Shown: positions 22,500 through 55,715 of the stretch, piece by piece | Position numbering within the stretch: position 1 is the first letter of the stretch | Layout: every line of letters begins with the position of its first letter | DNA from: Plazaster borealis | Taxonomy: Eukaryota > Echinodermata > Asteroidea > Forcipulatida > Labidiasteridae | Direction of reading: 5' to 3' | DNA: 64,000 nucleotides | NCBI GenBank assembly: GCA_021014325.1 | Contig: CM037463.1 | Location: 9,617,001 to 9,681,000, forward strand | Made by a program: the position numbers and the translations under genes | The notes under the pieces: generated by a model | What the model saw: only the letters and a program-made list of their open reading frames with translations | Told to the model about the DNA's origin: nothing | The model's database searches: none

Positions 22500-23369
22500 A
22501 GAAGGAAAAACACAGATCCTGGGGGCATTAGTTCTGAGTGTCCGAATCCCCTACTTTATTACATTTTGTCCTTGTTCTTAATTATGAAGAGTTCTATTAA
22601 GCTGTGAAAGAAGATATGACCTGAATTTTAGTTTCATAAAAAAATATGAGAACAATAAATGCATCAGCATTCCTACCCAAGTTGGTGTGGAGACCAAGCC
22701 CTTGATCTTACAGGTTGTCACATTCTGGAGGTTCAATTTTTGTCAATTTAATTCACTTCAATTCAATTCATTAAGGTTTATTATTCAACTAAACAAAATA
22801 CACGACAGTAGTTAAAAAGACTCAAATTTACGTGTTTACATTTTGTTTTAAATGACAAGTTTGTACAATTAAAAAAGAAAAAATCTGTAAAGCGATAAAA
22901 CCTGAAAAAGGGGAGATCCTAACAGTGGAACTAGAATCTAGATGGCACAAAAAGCATTGTTCAAAAAAGTTGCTTATGACCAATAATAGACTAAATTTAG
23001 GTTAAAGCAAAGAGCAGAATTGAATGGACGTCACAGCCACAAGAAGGCTAACAACAGTAACAAGGTAAAGCAATACAAAAGCACACAGAGGTTTACAGAC
23101 TCTCTACATCAATTTCAAATAGATATCTGAAGATTTGATCATGCCAAGGGCAGAGTCTTTCATCTCTTGTGATGGAATTTTTTCGCCTTTCAAGAAAATC
23201 ATAAGGCACAGGGAGATAAAAGAAAAATCCTCAATTCAGGAAAAATCCTGATAGATCTTATGCCTGCTGTTTAAATCACCTTGAATAGAAATTGAGAGGT
23301 TTGGTCATAACAAGAGTCTTCCATCTCTGTATTGGCAAATTTCACTTCTTTCGAGAAAATCATTTTTTT
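22500..23369. other. No gene recognised
   Basis: Contains a CACTTCAATTCAATTC run at about 22748 and a long A-rich stretch. ATTGGCAAATTTCACTTCTT at 23332 recurs at 23827, showing that the MITE at 23370 landed next to a small duplicated region. Confidence 0.3.
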
Positions 23370-23745
23370 TTAAGGCACTGTACACGCTTGGTAATTACTC
23401 AAAATATATATTAGCATAAAAACTGACTTGGTAACGAGCAACAGAGAGCTGTTGATAGTATAAAACATTGTGAGAAACGACTCCCTCTGAAGTAACGTAG
23501 TTTTTGAGAAAGAGGTAATTTCTCACTAAAATAATAAAAACTTCTTGCAAGAAGCCTTTCATTCCTACATCTGAAAGCACACAAATTTGTACAACAAGGG
23601 TGTTTTTTCTTTCATCATTTTCTTGCAACTTCGATGACCAATTGAGCCCAAATTTTCACAGGCTTGTTATTTTATGCATATGTTGGGATACACCAAGTGA
23701 GAACACTGGTCTTTGACAATTACCAAACGTGTTCAGTGCCTTTAA
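23370..23745 (+). mobile_element. TTAA MITE family A, full-length copy
   Basis: TTAAGGCACTGTACACG to GTGTTCAGTGCCTTTAA with exact TTAA at both ends. Close to the consensus in every block. Its minus-strand open frame is a repeat by-product found in several copies. Confidence 0.9.
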
Positions 23746-23945
23746 ATCACAAGCCACAATTATAGGACAGGTACTGTTACATTTAATTAATTTGATCAAA
23801 AAAATAATAATTTCAACAACCAGTGATGGCAAATTTCACTTCTTTCAAGAAAATCTTTTTGAAAAATCACAAGCCGCAATTATAGGACAGGTAATGTTAC
23901 ATTTAATTAATTTGATCAAACAAATAATAATTTCAACAACGACTT
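23742..23945 (+). repeat. Direct duplication, period about 127 bp
   Basis: AAATCACAAGCC.CAATTATAG at 23743 and again at 23870, each followed by TTACATTTAATTAATTTGAT. The second copy lies after a GGCAAATTTCACTTC block that also occurs left of the MITE at 23370. Confidence 0.8.
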
Positions 23946-24785
23946 CTTCGTTCATTCGTAGAAAAACTTTTTAAAAAAAATGAATTCACAAGTATAAAAA
24001 GGAAAAACAAACTCACTTTATTTACTGCCGTTATTCTCAAGATGAAATCAGTGACAGCACCGACCTGTAACGTGCCGGGATAAAAACACAACGATGATTA
24101 AGCCCTACATAATGTTGACGTGGTCACCATCACATGAGAAATGAGGTTTGCAATCTTCCAAAGTTTGAATTATTCATTAGACTACCTCTGTAATCAATGT
24201 TGTTGCCAAGACATTGTGGTTGTTTGTACACAGGACATGCAATAAACATGGCTCTGTGACTCCTTTGTGGGCAAGCAGAGCGTAGCTAACGATCTAAAAA
24301 AAAAACGCTGACTTACTGCCTCTTTCAATTATTGGTCCATTACTGGGAAGGTAGCATGTGATATCCGGACGACCGTTATTTGATACCATCAAGGACAAGT
24401 ACAAAAGGATCAATAACTGGGGGACATTGATTACAATAACGCCAGCCAAGTTTTGAGTTTGAAATAATAGACAATGAAATCTACACTGTAAGACTGTAAC
24501 GTAGCTGGGTAAGGGGGGAAGTTGTACAAAGAACGGATGTCTATCAAAGATTCATAATGGATTTGTGTTTATGTGTGTCTACTTCTAGGAGTCTAGGTTA
24601 ACGGGGAGAAGTTTATTTTACAAGGACGGAGGATCGGGCCCAGTGGTTTTAGCTTTCATATGACTGGATGAAATGAGGCCAAGGAAAAACTGAAAGCCGA
24701 TATTTTGGTTAAGTTCATGGTTCCTGGCCATCTCAATTTCAGGACATAAAGCCTTAAGCACAAGAACTTACTACAGTAAGCACAG

Positions 24786-25420
24786 AAAAATCTAGCTAAT
24801 TTGAAACAGGTAACCAGCTAAAATTTCATAAACTTAACAGTATTGCCACTGGTTCCCAACTCATTTTTTCTATTGCTTAGCACAGAAATTTGCTAAGCAG
24901 TATTTTCTGCTTGATAAGCTTTATGAAATTGTGCCATGACCAATGGGACAATATTTGGTGCCAACCAAACACCACTGGATGGTTATCTGCACCTTGTGAA
25001 AAATCTAGCTTATTTGAAACAGGTAACCAGCTAAAATTTCATAAACTTTACAGTGTTGCCACTGCTTCCCAACTCATCTTATTTTGCTTAGCAAAGAAAT
25101 TTACTAAGCAGTATTTTCTGCTTAATAGCTTTATGAAATTTTGCCCTGACCAATGGGACAATACTTGGTGCCAACCAAACACCACTGGATGGTTATCTGC
25201 ACCTTGTGTAAAAATCTAGCTTATTTGAAACAGGTACCAGCTAAAATTTCATAAACTTTACAGTGTTGCCACTAGCTCCCAACTATTTTTTTGTTTGCTT
25301 AGCAAAGCAAAGAAATTTGCTAAGCAGTGTTTTCTGCTTAATAAGCTGTACGAAATTGGGCCCTGACCAAGTGGACAACATTTGGTGGCAATCAAACACT
25401 GCTGGATGGTTATCTGCAAA
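24786..25420 (+). repeat. Three tandem units of about 210 bp built on a family F element
   Basis: Units start at about 24788, 25001 and 25211 with AAATCTAGCTTATTTGAAAC and end in ACCACTGGATGGTTATCTGC. Each includes most of a palindromic F element (GCTTTATGAAATT..GCCCTGACCAA). The third unit is the most diverged. The tandem period explains the repetitive open frames. Confidence 0.88.
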
Positions 25421-26063
25421 GAATTTCCAAAGATGCTTTGTTGACGCAATATACCAATGATTGACGGCATCAGGTCGCTGTTTCATGTACTGAATTCGTG
25501 ATCCAACCCACTCACAAACCACAGGAAACGTGCCATTGTCAACCGGTTCTACAAACAGCGTACACATTACTCGCCAATTATCCACAAATCAATTTCGAGG
25601 GAGAGAATCTACACGGCAACGTTTCAAGGAATTTCTCATTATTATAATTTATCACCGTCCGTATACACCTTGGAATTGGAGTTCGCCAACTTGGGGAAAT
25701 TATTTCATAACAACAAACATTTCTCTTCATGAAACCTGCTCAAATTTCTTCCTATATAACACGTAGGTTCTTGGTATTTTGAAATGAACAAATCAGCTAA
25801 GCACAAAAAACACTTTTTCTTACCAGGAAAAGGTTACAAAATAAATACAACATCACTTTTTTCATTTTTTTTTTTCATTGGTAAGAATATACAAGCTCTT
25901 AGATCATTCGGCCCTGAGAGCTGTGTATATTAATATATTCTAGTTGTTAGGTTTGCAGTTAAACCAAGGAAATAATCTCGCTAATCAAAAGAACCGGAGG
26001 TGTAACAAGAACAGCTCAAGAATTGCATTTTGAGTAAGTGCTTCCCCTTTACCATTTCACTGA

Positions 26064-26417
26064 TTAAAAAGCACATGTGTAACATTAGTAATCATCAAAG
26101 ACCAGTATCCACACTGGATGTGACCCAACATATACATGAAATAACAAACCTGTAAAAGTTTAAGCTCAATCGGTCTTCGGAGTCACAAGAAAAAAGTGGG
26201 GGAAAAAAACCTTAAATGTTTTCACTGTTTTCAAACATTGAGTTTTGGACTGGCGACATCAAAACTAATTGTTTTACTCATTTCTCAAAAACTATTGCAT
26301 TTCAATCAAGAATATTTTAAAGGGAGTTTCCCACTAACTTTATACTATGTAAGTTGTGTGCAAATCTATGAACATTTATATTTTTACTCTTACCAATGTT
26401 TATGCACACCCTTTTAA
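26064..26417 (-). mobile_element. TTAA MITE family C copy
   Basis: TTAAAAAGCACATGTGTAAC to GCACACCCTTTTAA; the left terminus is worn. Body words ATCAAAGACCAGTATCCACA and TTTCTCAAAAACTAT match the family. Confidence 0.82.
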
Positions 26418-26552
26418 AAAGCGGTAAAGGCAAATATAAATAACATATGATGAGAAATCTAGAAAGTGACAGTTCTAGAAAATGATCATCACTCGTAACT
26501 GCCTTGGGTGATAAAATCTTGAAAATGTAGGTTTACATCAAAAATAAATCTT

Positions 26553-26615
26553 ACCTTTCATCCAGCGAACATAGAAGATCTCTGACGTGACTACAGAGAA
26601 TACAATCTAAGGAAA
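26553..26615 (-). other. Splice-donor-like site in a non-repetitive island
   Basis: On the minus strand CGCTGGATGAAAG is followed by GTAAGATT, a near-perfect donor. The upstream sequence contains TCACGTCAG and has stops in all frames, so a coding exon is excluded; a 5' untranslated exon is possible but unsupported. Confidence 0.2.
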
Positions 26616-26734
26616 GCAGTGTGCATCATCTATACGTTACCATGGTGATAAGATGCTCCTCTAGTGAAGTGTTTGTCTTACACCATAATGAAAACTAAGT
26701 ATACAAAATAGGACAAAAGCTCTGTACACACAAC

Positions 26735-26765
26735 ACGGCGCGCCCGCGCACACACACACACCCGC
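26735..26765 (+). repeat. CG/CA simple repeat
   Basis: ACGGCGCGCCCGCGCACAC runs into a (CA)n tract, unusual for its local CG density. Confidence 0.7.
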
Positions 26766-27537
26766 TGTGAAATAATGTTATACATTGTTATGTGAATGGT
26801 ATGTGCCCTGGCATACAAAGTAACCGCGGCAGTGATTGGGTATAAGTTTTTTAATTAAAGATGGTCGTTGGAAAATATTGTCCAATAGACACAGCTGTTG
26901 CATCAGTGTGAAGATGATTTCACAGGCTTCGAGAATGACGTCACCCCAAAGGCTACACTGAGTTGTTCCTTTGGTTATAAAGCGGCGAACGAGGCCATGC
27001 AGTAAAAAAATAGGTTGCTGTTTGCGTGTTGTGCACATTTGAATAGGTACTTCTGCGGTTTTGGGGTATGACTCAAGTTTTGTAAACTAAAATGGTCGAA
27101 TCATCTTCTCGGTTATGATGTAAACAAATGGTATCACTAGAAAGGCAGGGATATTTTGTTTAATATTCTGATCACCCCAAATTTACAGCCTCGTCCATTT
27201 TAGTGATATGACCAATTTGAGGGCGCAACTGCAAATGCAAGGTAATGCTATTACGTGCATTGTGTGTACGCGCGCACACACAGACAAGCAAATGTCCAAA
27301 ACTTTTCATTATGAATTCGGGAAGATTTGTGCTGATGTTTGATACATATTTTACTAATCCATATACATTTTTTTTCTTGGTTTTTCTTTCACAGACGAAA
27401 TAAAATAACTTATTTGTGAACTTTTTACTGAGTGAGACAACCCCGCTGTCAAAATATCGATGGAAAAGAAAGAAGTTGATCGAATTGTGACATGTAAAAG
27501 TACAGTATTAAAAAACTAACCTACAAAGTGTCATGTA

Positions 27538-27880
27538 TTAAAGGCACTGAACACGTTTGGAAATTGTCAAAGACCAGTGTTCTCATTTGGTGTATCCCAA
27601 CATATGCATAAAATAACAAGCCTGTGAAAATTTGGGCTCAATTGATCATCGATGTTGCAAGAAAATGATGAAAGAAAAAACACCCTTGTTGTACAAATTT
27701 GTGTGCTTTCAGATCTAGGAATAAAAACTTCTTGCAAGAAGTTTTTATTATTTTAGTGAGAAATTACCTCTTTCTCAAAAATGTTTTATACTATCAACAG
27801 CTCTCTGTTGCTCGTTACCAAGTCAGTTTTTATGCTAATATATATTTTGAGTAATTACCAAACGTGTACAGTGCCTTTAA
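27538..27880 (-). mobile_element. TTAA MITE family A, reverse copy
   Basis: TTAAAGGCACTGAACACG to GTGTACAGTGCCTTTAA with exact TTAA. It lacks about 40 bp after ACCTCTTTCTCAAAAA relative to the 23370 copy. It shares its right TTAA with the next element. Confidence 0.9.
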
Positions 27881-28218
27881 AGCACGCCACCAACTTTAAT
27901 TGTCAAAGACCAGTATCCGCACTTTGTGTGACCCAACATAATGATATAGCAAACCTGTGAAAGTTCAAGCTCAATCAGTCATCAGAGTTAAGAATAAAAT
28001 AGTGGGGAAAAAAACATCACTGTTTTCAAACATTGGATTTGAGACTTGACAGATCAAAACTTAGTTTCACTAATTTCTCAAAAACTATGCATTTCAGGCA
28101 AAACATTTATATGAAGGGGAGTTTTCCGCCATGGACATCTTCATACCATGCAAGCTATGTGTATATCTGAATACTTTTTATTTTCAATCTTTCAACTAAT
28201 GTCATGTACACCCTTTAA
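27877..28218 (-). mobile_element. TTAA MITE family C copy, abutting family A
   Basis: TTAAAGCACGCCACCAAC to GTCATGTACACCCTTTAA. It starts at the same TTAA that closes the MITE to its left. Confidence 0.83.
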
Positions 28219-29202
28219 TGTGAACTGCTTTGCAAGAGAAATTAAATATTATTTTTTGACACAATAGCAAAATAAGAAAACTGCTCTGAAAACGTCTCTT
28301 TAAAATCTTTGTCAAATTATATTTTGCTTCTCTTTACCAATCGTGAATGTCAAATGAAGAAAACAAACACTATTCTAACTTTTCGGCATAAAATAAACAG
28401 AGAGAAGCAAAATATTTCTCCCTCCCCACCCCCCCCCCCAATTTAAAAAATAAATAAAAAATTAATCCTTGAAATGCATCAGTTATTTGACCTTTGCCAT
28501 CTTCCTTCTTTTCACCTCACATTGATAAAGCAAGCAGGGATTTAGTTACTGATCATAACGAGTGGTTTGAGTTGATTGATGGTTTTGTTTTAACTTCTGA
28601 CAAGCTTTAACTGTATTGTTTTGTTCCGGTGTAAACACCGTGCAATGAACTAATGAAACAACACTCAGTTGATTGAAACAGTCAGATAAAAAGTCCACTG
28701 CCTTTTACGATAGTTTGTACGTTTAAGCTACTTTGTACACAGGACTTGAATCATCACTTGTTTACAAAACGAGTCTGGCCGATCAAAGGTCGGAAGGTAC
28801 AACGCGCATAGACAGCTTTATCATGGAAAATGTTTTATAATTTGTTCAGATACAAGTGTAAATTGTTTTCTGATATCAGCTGAGGCAGCATATCTCAGTC
28901 TTCTGCGAAGAGTACATTATGATTCAAGTCGTCTATTTTCAAGATTCAAGTGCCAAAACTATAACTTGGAAAATACATTCGCAGGAAAACATGAAAAGTA
29001 TGTGCTGTTTTCATGAAAAAAATGTAAGCATCTGTCATTCACTGATGCTTACATTTTCAAGAAAACAGCCGATCTTTTTTATGTTTTTGATCTTTTACAT
29101 GTAATAATGTTGGAGCGCCATGACATCACTGAGTGACGGATTTGAGCGCTATATAAGAAGCAACTGTTAAAAATAAAAAATCAGATCCAAACAAAACTCA
29201 GA
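28219..29202. other. No gene recognised
   Basis: Holds a C run at 28430-28440 and a perfect-looking hairpin at about 29015-29060 built on AAATGTAAGCATC and its inverse. GGAGCGCCATGACATCACTG..TATAAGAAGC at 29112-29160 is an S1 SINE tail remnant. Confidence 0.4.
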
Positions 29203-29580
29203 TTAAAGGGTGTGAAGAATGTTAGCGAGGGTGAAAATAAAAATGTTCACAGATTTGCACACAACTTATATTACATGATATAAAGATGGTCATGGTGGAA
29301 AACTTCCCTTGAAATATTTTTGCTTGAAATGCTACAGGTTTTTTTCAAAACCTATGTAGGTTTTGAGAAATGAGAAAAACAGTTAGTGTTGATCCCCCTG
29401 AGTCCAACTCGATGTTTGAAAACAGTGAACAAATATATTTTGTTTTTTTCTTTCTTTTCAATATTTTGTTGTGACTCCGATGACCGATTGAGCTTAAACT
29501 TTTACAGCTTTGTTATTTCATGTATATGTGGGGTCACATCAAGTATGGATACTGGTCTTTGACACAGTTATCGATGCTGT
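29203..29580 (+). mobile_element. TTAA MITE family C copy, worn right end
   Basis: Starts TTAAAGGGTGTGAAGAATGT. The right terminus is reduced to ATGCTGTACACATGG without TTAA. It contains a local duplication around AAAACCTATGTAGG. Confidence 0.75.
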
Positions 29581-29926
29581 ACACATGGTAATTGGACGCT
29601 GTTTTAACGATGTTTTTGAAAGTTGAAATTTCACTGCATCAATTTTTCTAGTTACTATCCAAACTTTATGACATCTTTTAAATTTGTTTTCTCACATCCA
29701 TGGAATGCAAAAACCATCACTTTATCTTCGCCCAATTATTTTTTTTCTTCTATAAATAACATTTACAAATTTGTTTTTTAAATTACTAAATATGACTGCA
29801 GATCACGTCTTCAAACATGTCAAATTGAATGGATGCAATAGCATCAACAAAACATACACAATTATTATGATCATTTTTTTTATTTTCAAATTTGTTTTTC
29901 GTTTGCTGTTGAAAACATACGGATGC

Positions 29927-30525
29927 TTTAAAAAGGGACATTGAGAAAAAAGAAGAAGTCATAATTATAAGTCTATGACTTATATCTCATAATTATAAAT
30001 TAGCATAAGTTACAACTATGACTTTACATCTCATAACTAAGAACTAGCATAATTCATGAATTAGCATAAGTCATAACTATGATTTAGCATAAGTCATAAC
30101 TATGAATTAGCAAAATTCATAACTATAAATTAGCATAAGTCATAACTATGAATTAGCATAAGTCATAACTATGAATTAGCATTAGTCATAATTATGAATT
30201 AGCATAAGTCATAATTATGAACTATCATAAGTCATAACTAATTTTTACTACTATTATTACTACTATAAATTAGCATAAGTCATAACTTTGAATTAGCATA
30301 ATTCATAACTATGAATTAGCATAAGTCATAACTATGAACTAGCATAAGTCATAACTATGAATTAGCATGTCCTATTGTACATTTGCCTGTAGTCACTAAC
30401 AAAGTCATAATAATGACTTGTGCCAATAAGTTCTATTTATAACATACACAAGTCATGAATGTATCTCATATATAAGTCATAATTATGACTTTCTTTTTTT
30501 TATTCTCTCAATGTCCCTTTAACGC
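29927..30525. mobile_element. MITE-like element carrying an expanded AT-rich minisatellite
   Basis: The ends are TAAAAAGGGACATTGAGAAA and TCTCTCAATGTCCCTTTAAC, an inverted pair. Next inside lie GTCATAATTATAAGTC-type palindromes. The middle (about 29985-30370) is an array of a roughly 23-bp unit, CATAACTATGAATTAGCAT and variants, about 16 units. An expanded array inside a TIR pair is unusual among the other MITEs here. Confidence 0.85.
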
Positions 30526-30625
30526 TTCTGTAAAACATGACCAACAACTTTGAAATTAATTCACAGTTGATTTCATAGTGAATGAATGCACCCATCCATC
30601 ATACTTCAATCATTACACATGAAAC

Positions 30626-30997
30626 TTAAAGGCATCGTACACGTTTGGTAATTACTCAAAATATATATTAGCATAAAAATGACTTGGTAACAAGCAACAG
30701 AGAGCTGTTGATAGTATAAAACATTGTGAGAAATGACTCCCTCTGAAGTAACGTAGTTTTTAAGAAAGAGGTAATTTCTCACTAAAATAATAAAAACTTC
30801 TTGCATTAAGTTTTTATTCCTTTCTGAAAGCACACCATGTGTACAACAAGGGTGTTTTTTCTTTCATTATTTTCTTGCAACTTCGATGACCAATTGAGCC
30901 CAAATTTTCACAGGCTTGTTATTTTATGCATATGTTGGGATACACCAAATGAGAACACTGGTCTTTGACAATTACCAAACATGTACGATGCCTTTAA
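30626..30997 (+). mobile_element. TTAA MITE family A, full-length copy
   Basis: TTAAAGGCATCGTACACG to ATGTACGATGCCTTTAA, exact TTAA at both ends. Confidence 0.9.
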
Positions 30998-30999
30998 AT

Positions 31000-31553
31000 C
31001 AAAAGTATAGTTTTTTGTAAATATACAAATATATTTCTTAAAATTGTACACAGATTATCCCATACATGTAATACATTTCTTGGAAAAAGAAACATTTGAG
31101 TAAATCATTGAAATGGAACCCATGTGACACAGTTGTAAAACAGTTTTATGGGTCAAGTGATTTAATTTTGCTGTACACATGTGCCATGCCGATAAAACAA
31201 TATGCAGACATAACATTAATCCATTTAAAACAAAAAACCAATAGAAGGCTCAATGCGCGACATCTCTTTGCAACACACGCGTGTTACAAAATTCGAAACG
31301 TCTGAGATCCGGGTGCTGAGCTTCTATTTTTAGCATTAGTGAGGAGTGCTATTAAACAGCTGCATAGTTTCAAACACGATCCTTTTACACATAAATCTTA
31401 CTTGCTTCAGATTTTCCCAATAACTATCATGCCAATATTTACCGAGGTGGGAGCTCAGTACTTGTCATTAGGTAATTTAAAAAAATAATTTCATTCCTAT
31501 TTATATATTTTTGATGATCACTGAAAATACTTTTATTTACAATAAAGTGACCT
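31000..31553. other. No gene recognised
   Basis: Ordinary AT-rich sequence. No family member, protein motif or strong splice pair was found. Confidence 0.4.
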
Positions 31554-31695
31554 GGGGTCGATTTCACAAAATTCTTCCTAACTTAGGACTAGTCCTAGGC
31601 AATGCTAAGAGATAGGACCAGTCTTAAGTTAAGACCAATTACTAGTCCTAACTTCAGATAAGACTAGTCTTATCTCTTTGTGAAAGCGGCCCCAG
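31554..31695. mobile_element. Palindromic MITE with GGGGTCGATTTCACAAA ends
   Basis: Left end GGGGTCGATTTCACAAA, right end TTTGTGAAAGCGGCCCC. The interior is alternating CTAGTCCTA / TAGGACTAG words and folds on itself almost fully. It is about 142 bp. Confidence 0.85.
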
Positions 31696-31893
31696 GGCCC
31701 AATTTCATAAAGCATGTAAGCACAAAAACTTGCTAAGCACATAAAAACCTTTGCTTAGCCAAAATAAGTTACCAGCCAGAATACCATACAGTTACCACTG
31801 CTGCGACTGGTACCCTGGTCATTTCTTGCTTAGCCAAGAAATTTGCTAAGCAGAATGTTCTGCTTAACAGCTTTATGAAATTGGTCCCTGATC
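31696..31893 (+). repeat. Palindromic family F element
   Basis: GGGCCCAATTTCATAAAGCA to AGCTTTATGAAATTGGTCCC, directly next to the preceding palindromic MITE. Confidence 0.85.
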
Positions 31894-31899
31894 TAAAAA

Positions 31900-32640
31900 C
31901 AACCGGATACATTCTAAGGGTCCTTCACAATCATTAACATTTTCATGAGCTCACATTGAAACCCTTCTCTTGAGAGAGGGGTGTACAGCTGCTTTCTAAA
32001 GTAAAATAAAATGCTGATTTTGTCGCTTTTTACCATGCCAGCAATCGATGGCAAACTCACCGTTATTTCCCTCGCCTGGCCAGGCCAAACTTATGGCTCT
32101 GCTTACCACACTTACAAACACAAAATAGCGTGAATTATTTCAACATTTTCTTGTGCATTTTTAGGTTGGGGAATGGGTGCTTAAAAAATGTATGGTTTGT
32201 GAACTTGGGAAAATGTCAATAATTATGAACAGCCCCTTAAATAAATTTATTGATATGTTAAGACCCTGACAAACAATAGTTATCAAAAAAATAAAATAAA
32301 AAATAAAATAATTTAGAAAAACTTGTGTCCTTTAGAGGTGTAATTCAGAGAAGTACAGGTTCCTCACGTTACACTGACTTAAACAAAATTGGCAATATAA
32401 TTATTTTCAATTGATATGTTGAGATTTACTGTTGATATTAAAATAACAAATTTGAGTTAGTGACTTGAGTTCAAGAAACTTTAAAAAAAATAATAATAAC
32501 ATCTGTTACAGTGACTTTAAAATTTGGGAATGGGTGATAGCCCATTAAGAGAAGGTCGGATCATTGTCATTGGAATAAGTAATTGCAAAAAAACCTTAAA
32601 AGAGTTAAAATCTGAGGCTTGTAACTTACAGAAAAGTACG
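31900..32640. other. No gene recognised
   Basis: AT-rich sequence downstream of XYLB with no recognised element or coding motif. Confidence 0.4.
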
Positions 32641-32644
32641 GACA

Positions 32645-32972
32645 GTGCTCAAAATTTACACCGAGGCTAGTGAATTTAGCATCGGGCCAGCAAACTCACA
32701 ACTGGAGAAGTCCGGCGGTCTTGTTTTTGTTTGAATGTTGACTTTTATTCTGATAAAAATCTTTCAATTCTGTTGAGTATTGAAGAATACACACCCATAA
32801 CACACTAAATGAGATAAATATTCTCTTAGTGCTCCTGCTCAAATTAAAACAGTTCAATTGTTAAACTGTGTAGGCATTTTTTTTCTTGTCATTTCAAGTC
32901 TAGTCTTTCAAAAAAAACTCTGGTCCAGTAAACTTGTTGAGCTACAAGATTTTTACCCCAAATTTGAGCCCT
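32645..32972 (+). mobile_element. MITE with GCTCAAATTT ends (family R), 3' of XYLB
   Basis: Starts GTGCTCAAAATTTACACCG and ends CCCAAATTTGAGCCCTGG. Shared body words: GGCCAG, AAGTCCGGCGGTCTTG, ATCTTTCAATTCTGTTGA. Other copies lie at 33181-33554 and 43645-44044. It begins 90 bp past the XYLB stop codon and contains the first AATAAA on the XYLB strand (32744-32749). Confidence 0.85.
32744..32749 (-). promoter_or_regulatory. Candidate poly(A) signal for XYLB
   Basis: TTTATT on the plus strand is AATAAA on the gene strand, 314 bases after the stop codon. I saw no AATAAA or ATTAAA nearer. It lies inside the family R MITE. Use of this site is inference. Confidence 0.35.
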
Positions 32973-33062
32973 GGTGGTTTTCTCACAAAAAAACATAATT
33001 TCTTTTTTGCCTGTTGATGATGCAAACATAAAAACAATTTCCCTACACTTATTCTGTTCAAG

Positions 33063-54307
<21,245 letters not shown>

Positions 54308-55006
54308 TTTCTTGTTCTATTGTTGTCTTGAAACTTTATACAATGACTTCGGTCACGACAGTAAACAGTTTACGTGAGGCATATATGCAACACGACGTAT
54401 GAAGCTAAACCACGAATGGTTGTGGTTAAACTGCGTATGCGCAAAGCTTTCGTAGTCTCTAAATGGTATCTCGCAGTCGTTATATGTCGTGTTCGGTTTT
54501 AGGTAGTATTTACTAGGAAAATAGGGTTGGTTTTATTCAATAATTCTAAATTTGTCCCACCTAGCGTATTCCGTTACGTAAAAGAATTGCTTAGTAAACT
54601 CTCCTAGTAAACTGTCCACTAGTGGTTAGGTTAGATCATTGATATTTTGTTACCTGGATGTTTTGATCTCTTCAAAATTAAAAGCAGTATACTTTTGAAT
54701 ATTCACGACTGCCTGTCAAACTCGGCCAAGTGATGTGTGTGATTGACATTAGTTGTTGAATATGCAATAGTTTTGCATATTAAGTTATCATCATAAGTTG
54801 TATAGTCGTGGCAGCATGACAGGAAGTGGAATTGAACACGCACGCTACGGACGCACACAATAAACACGTGGAAACATTATTTAAGGGTGGGGGGGGGGGG
54901 GTTCTCTGCTCAAGTACAGTACTCCTCACTTCTACTGTTGCTCGTTGATGAGAAGGACCCGTTAAGAAACTTAGTTGTATGATTGTATTCATGTTGGACA
55001 GCCAAA
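54308..55006. promoter_or_regulatory. Head-to-head intergenic region, likely bidirectional promoter
   Basis: 699 bp separate the XYLB ATG (minus) from the ATG of the next gene (plus). No MITE or SINE family of the window was recognised in it, unlike almost every other kilobase here. Features: CCACGAATGGTTGTGG near 54410, CGCAAAGC and TGCGTATGCGCA-like CG words at 54430-54445, and an 11-G run at 54891. Transcription starts are not visible from sequence. Confidence 0.5.
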
Positions 55007-55099
55007 ATGGCTTCGTCATCAGATTCGGAAAATCAGAATGCAGATTGTTCGCTCCCATCTCCTTCTGAACCCAAACCATCTACTTCTGAATCCAAACAG
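55007..55099 (+). CDS. Probable first exon of the plus-strand gene
   Basis: ATG in a good context (GCCAAAATGG) opens 31 codons, rich in Ser, Pro and Glu (SLPSPSEPKPSTSESKQ), ending CAG|GTAAAT. Such acidic, Ser-rich starts are common in nuclear proteins. Joining it to the exon at 60914 meets a TAA after 11 codons; joining it to an alternative acceptor at 60979/60980 stays open. It could also be a short upstream frame. It is head to head with XYLB. Confidence 0.5.
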
Positions 55100-55715
55100 G
55101 TAAATGTAAATCATTTAAATTGTGGACCCTACTGGTACTGGTAGTAATGAGTACAACTCTTTTCACAGCAACACTAATTAACAAGATTGAAGTTTACCCG
55201 ACCATTTTGATGATTCCTAAACGCAGTTTTCTCAGATTGTTACCTTTTACTGGTATCTACCTCTGTGGGCGTCGGTGACGAAATGTTATCACTGGCGGAA
55301 GTTGTTTGGTTTATTTAATTATAAATGCAATTATTTATTTCATTTTTTTATGTTATTTTATTATTTTGAATGGAGTCCTAAAACTCAATTTATTCAGTCT
55401 TCAAAACATCTAACTTTAGGTCTATAAATAGGCTACACAGATTGAAGAGCCGTACATCACAAAATTCACATATAAAGTATAGTTAACTAAAATAAGACAC
55501 ATCAATTTAAAACTTATTTTTTATTTATTTTTTATATATTTGTTTATATTTTTTTAATATGAATTTAATTTGAATTTTGAATTTTATTAAAATTGACAAA
55601 CTTCGTGACCCGAAGGTCAAACTACAGAGTCATTACAATAGTTAGAAATATATAAGACATATACAAAAAATTAAAAAGTACACCTTAATAGCAAAAATAA
55701 ATGTATATGTATTAC

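Noticed and set aside
25283..25585. Minus-strand frame with EPVDNGTFPVVCEWVGSRIQ
   Set aside because: It starts at GTG, not ATG, runs into the tandem F-element array, and has no homology I can name.
26778..27038. Minus-strand 86-codon frame (RRFITKGTTQCSLWGDV...)
   Set aside because: Composition looks fairly protein-like, but I recognise no family and found no splice partners; kept out as unsupported.
29985..30370. A CRISPR array
   Set aside because: Units are contiguous with no unique spacers, in an animal genome and within a TIR element: a minisatellite.
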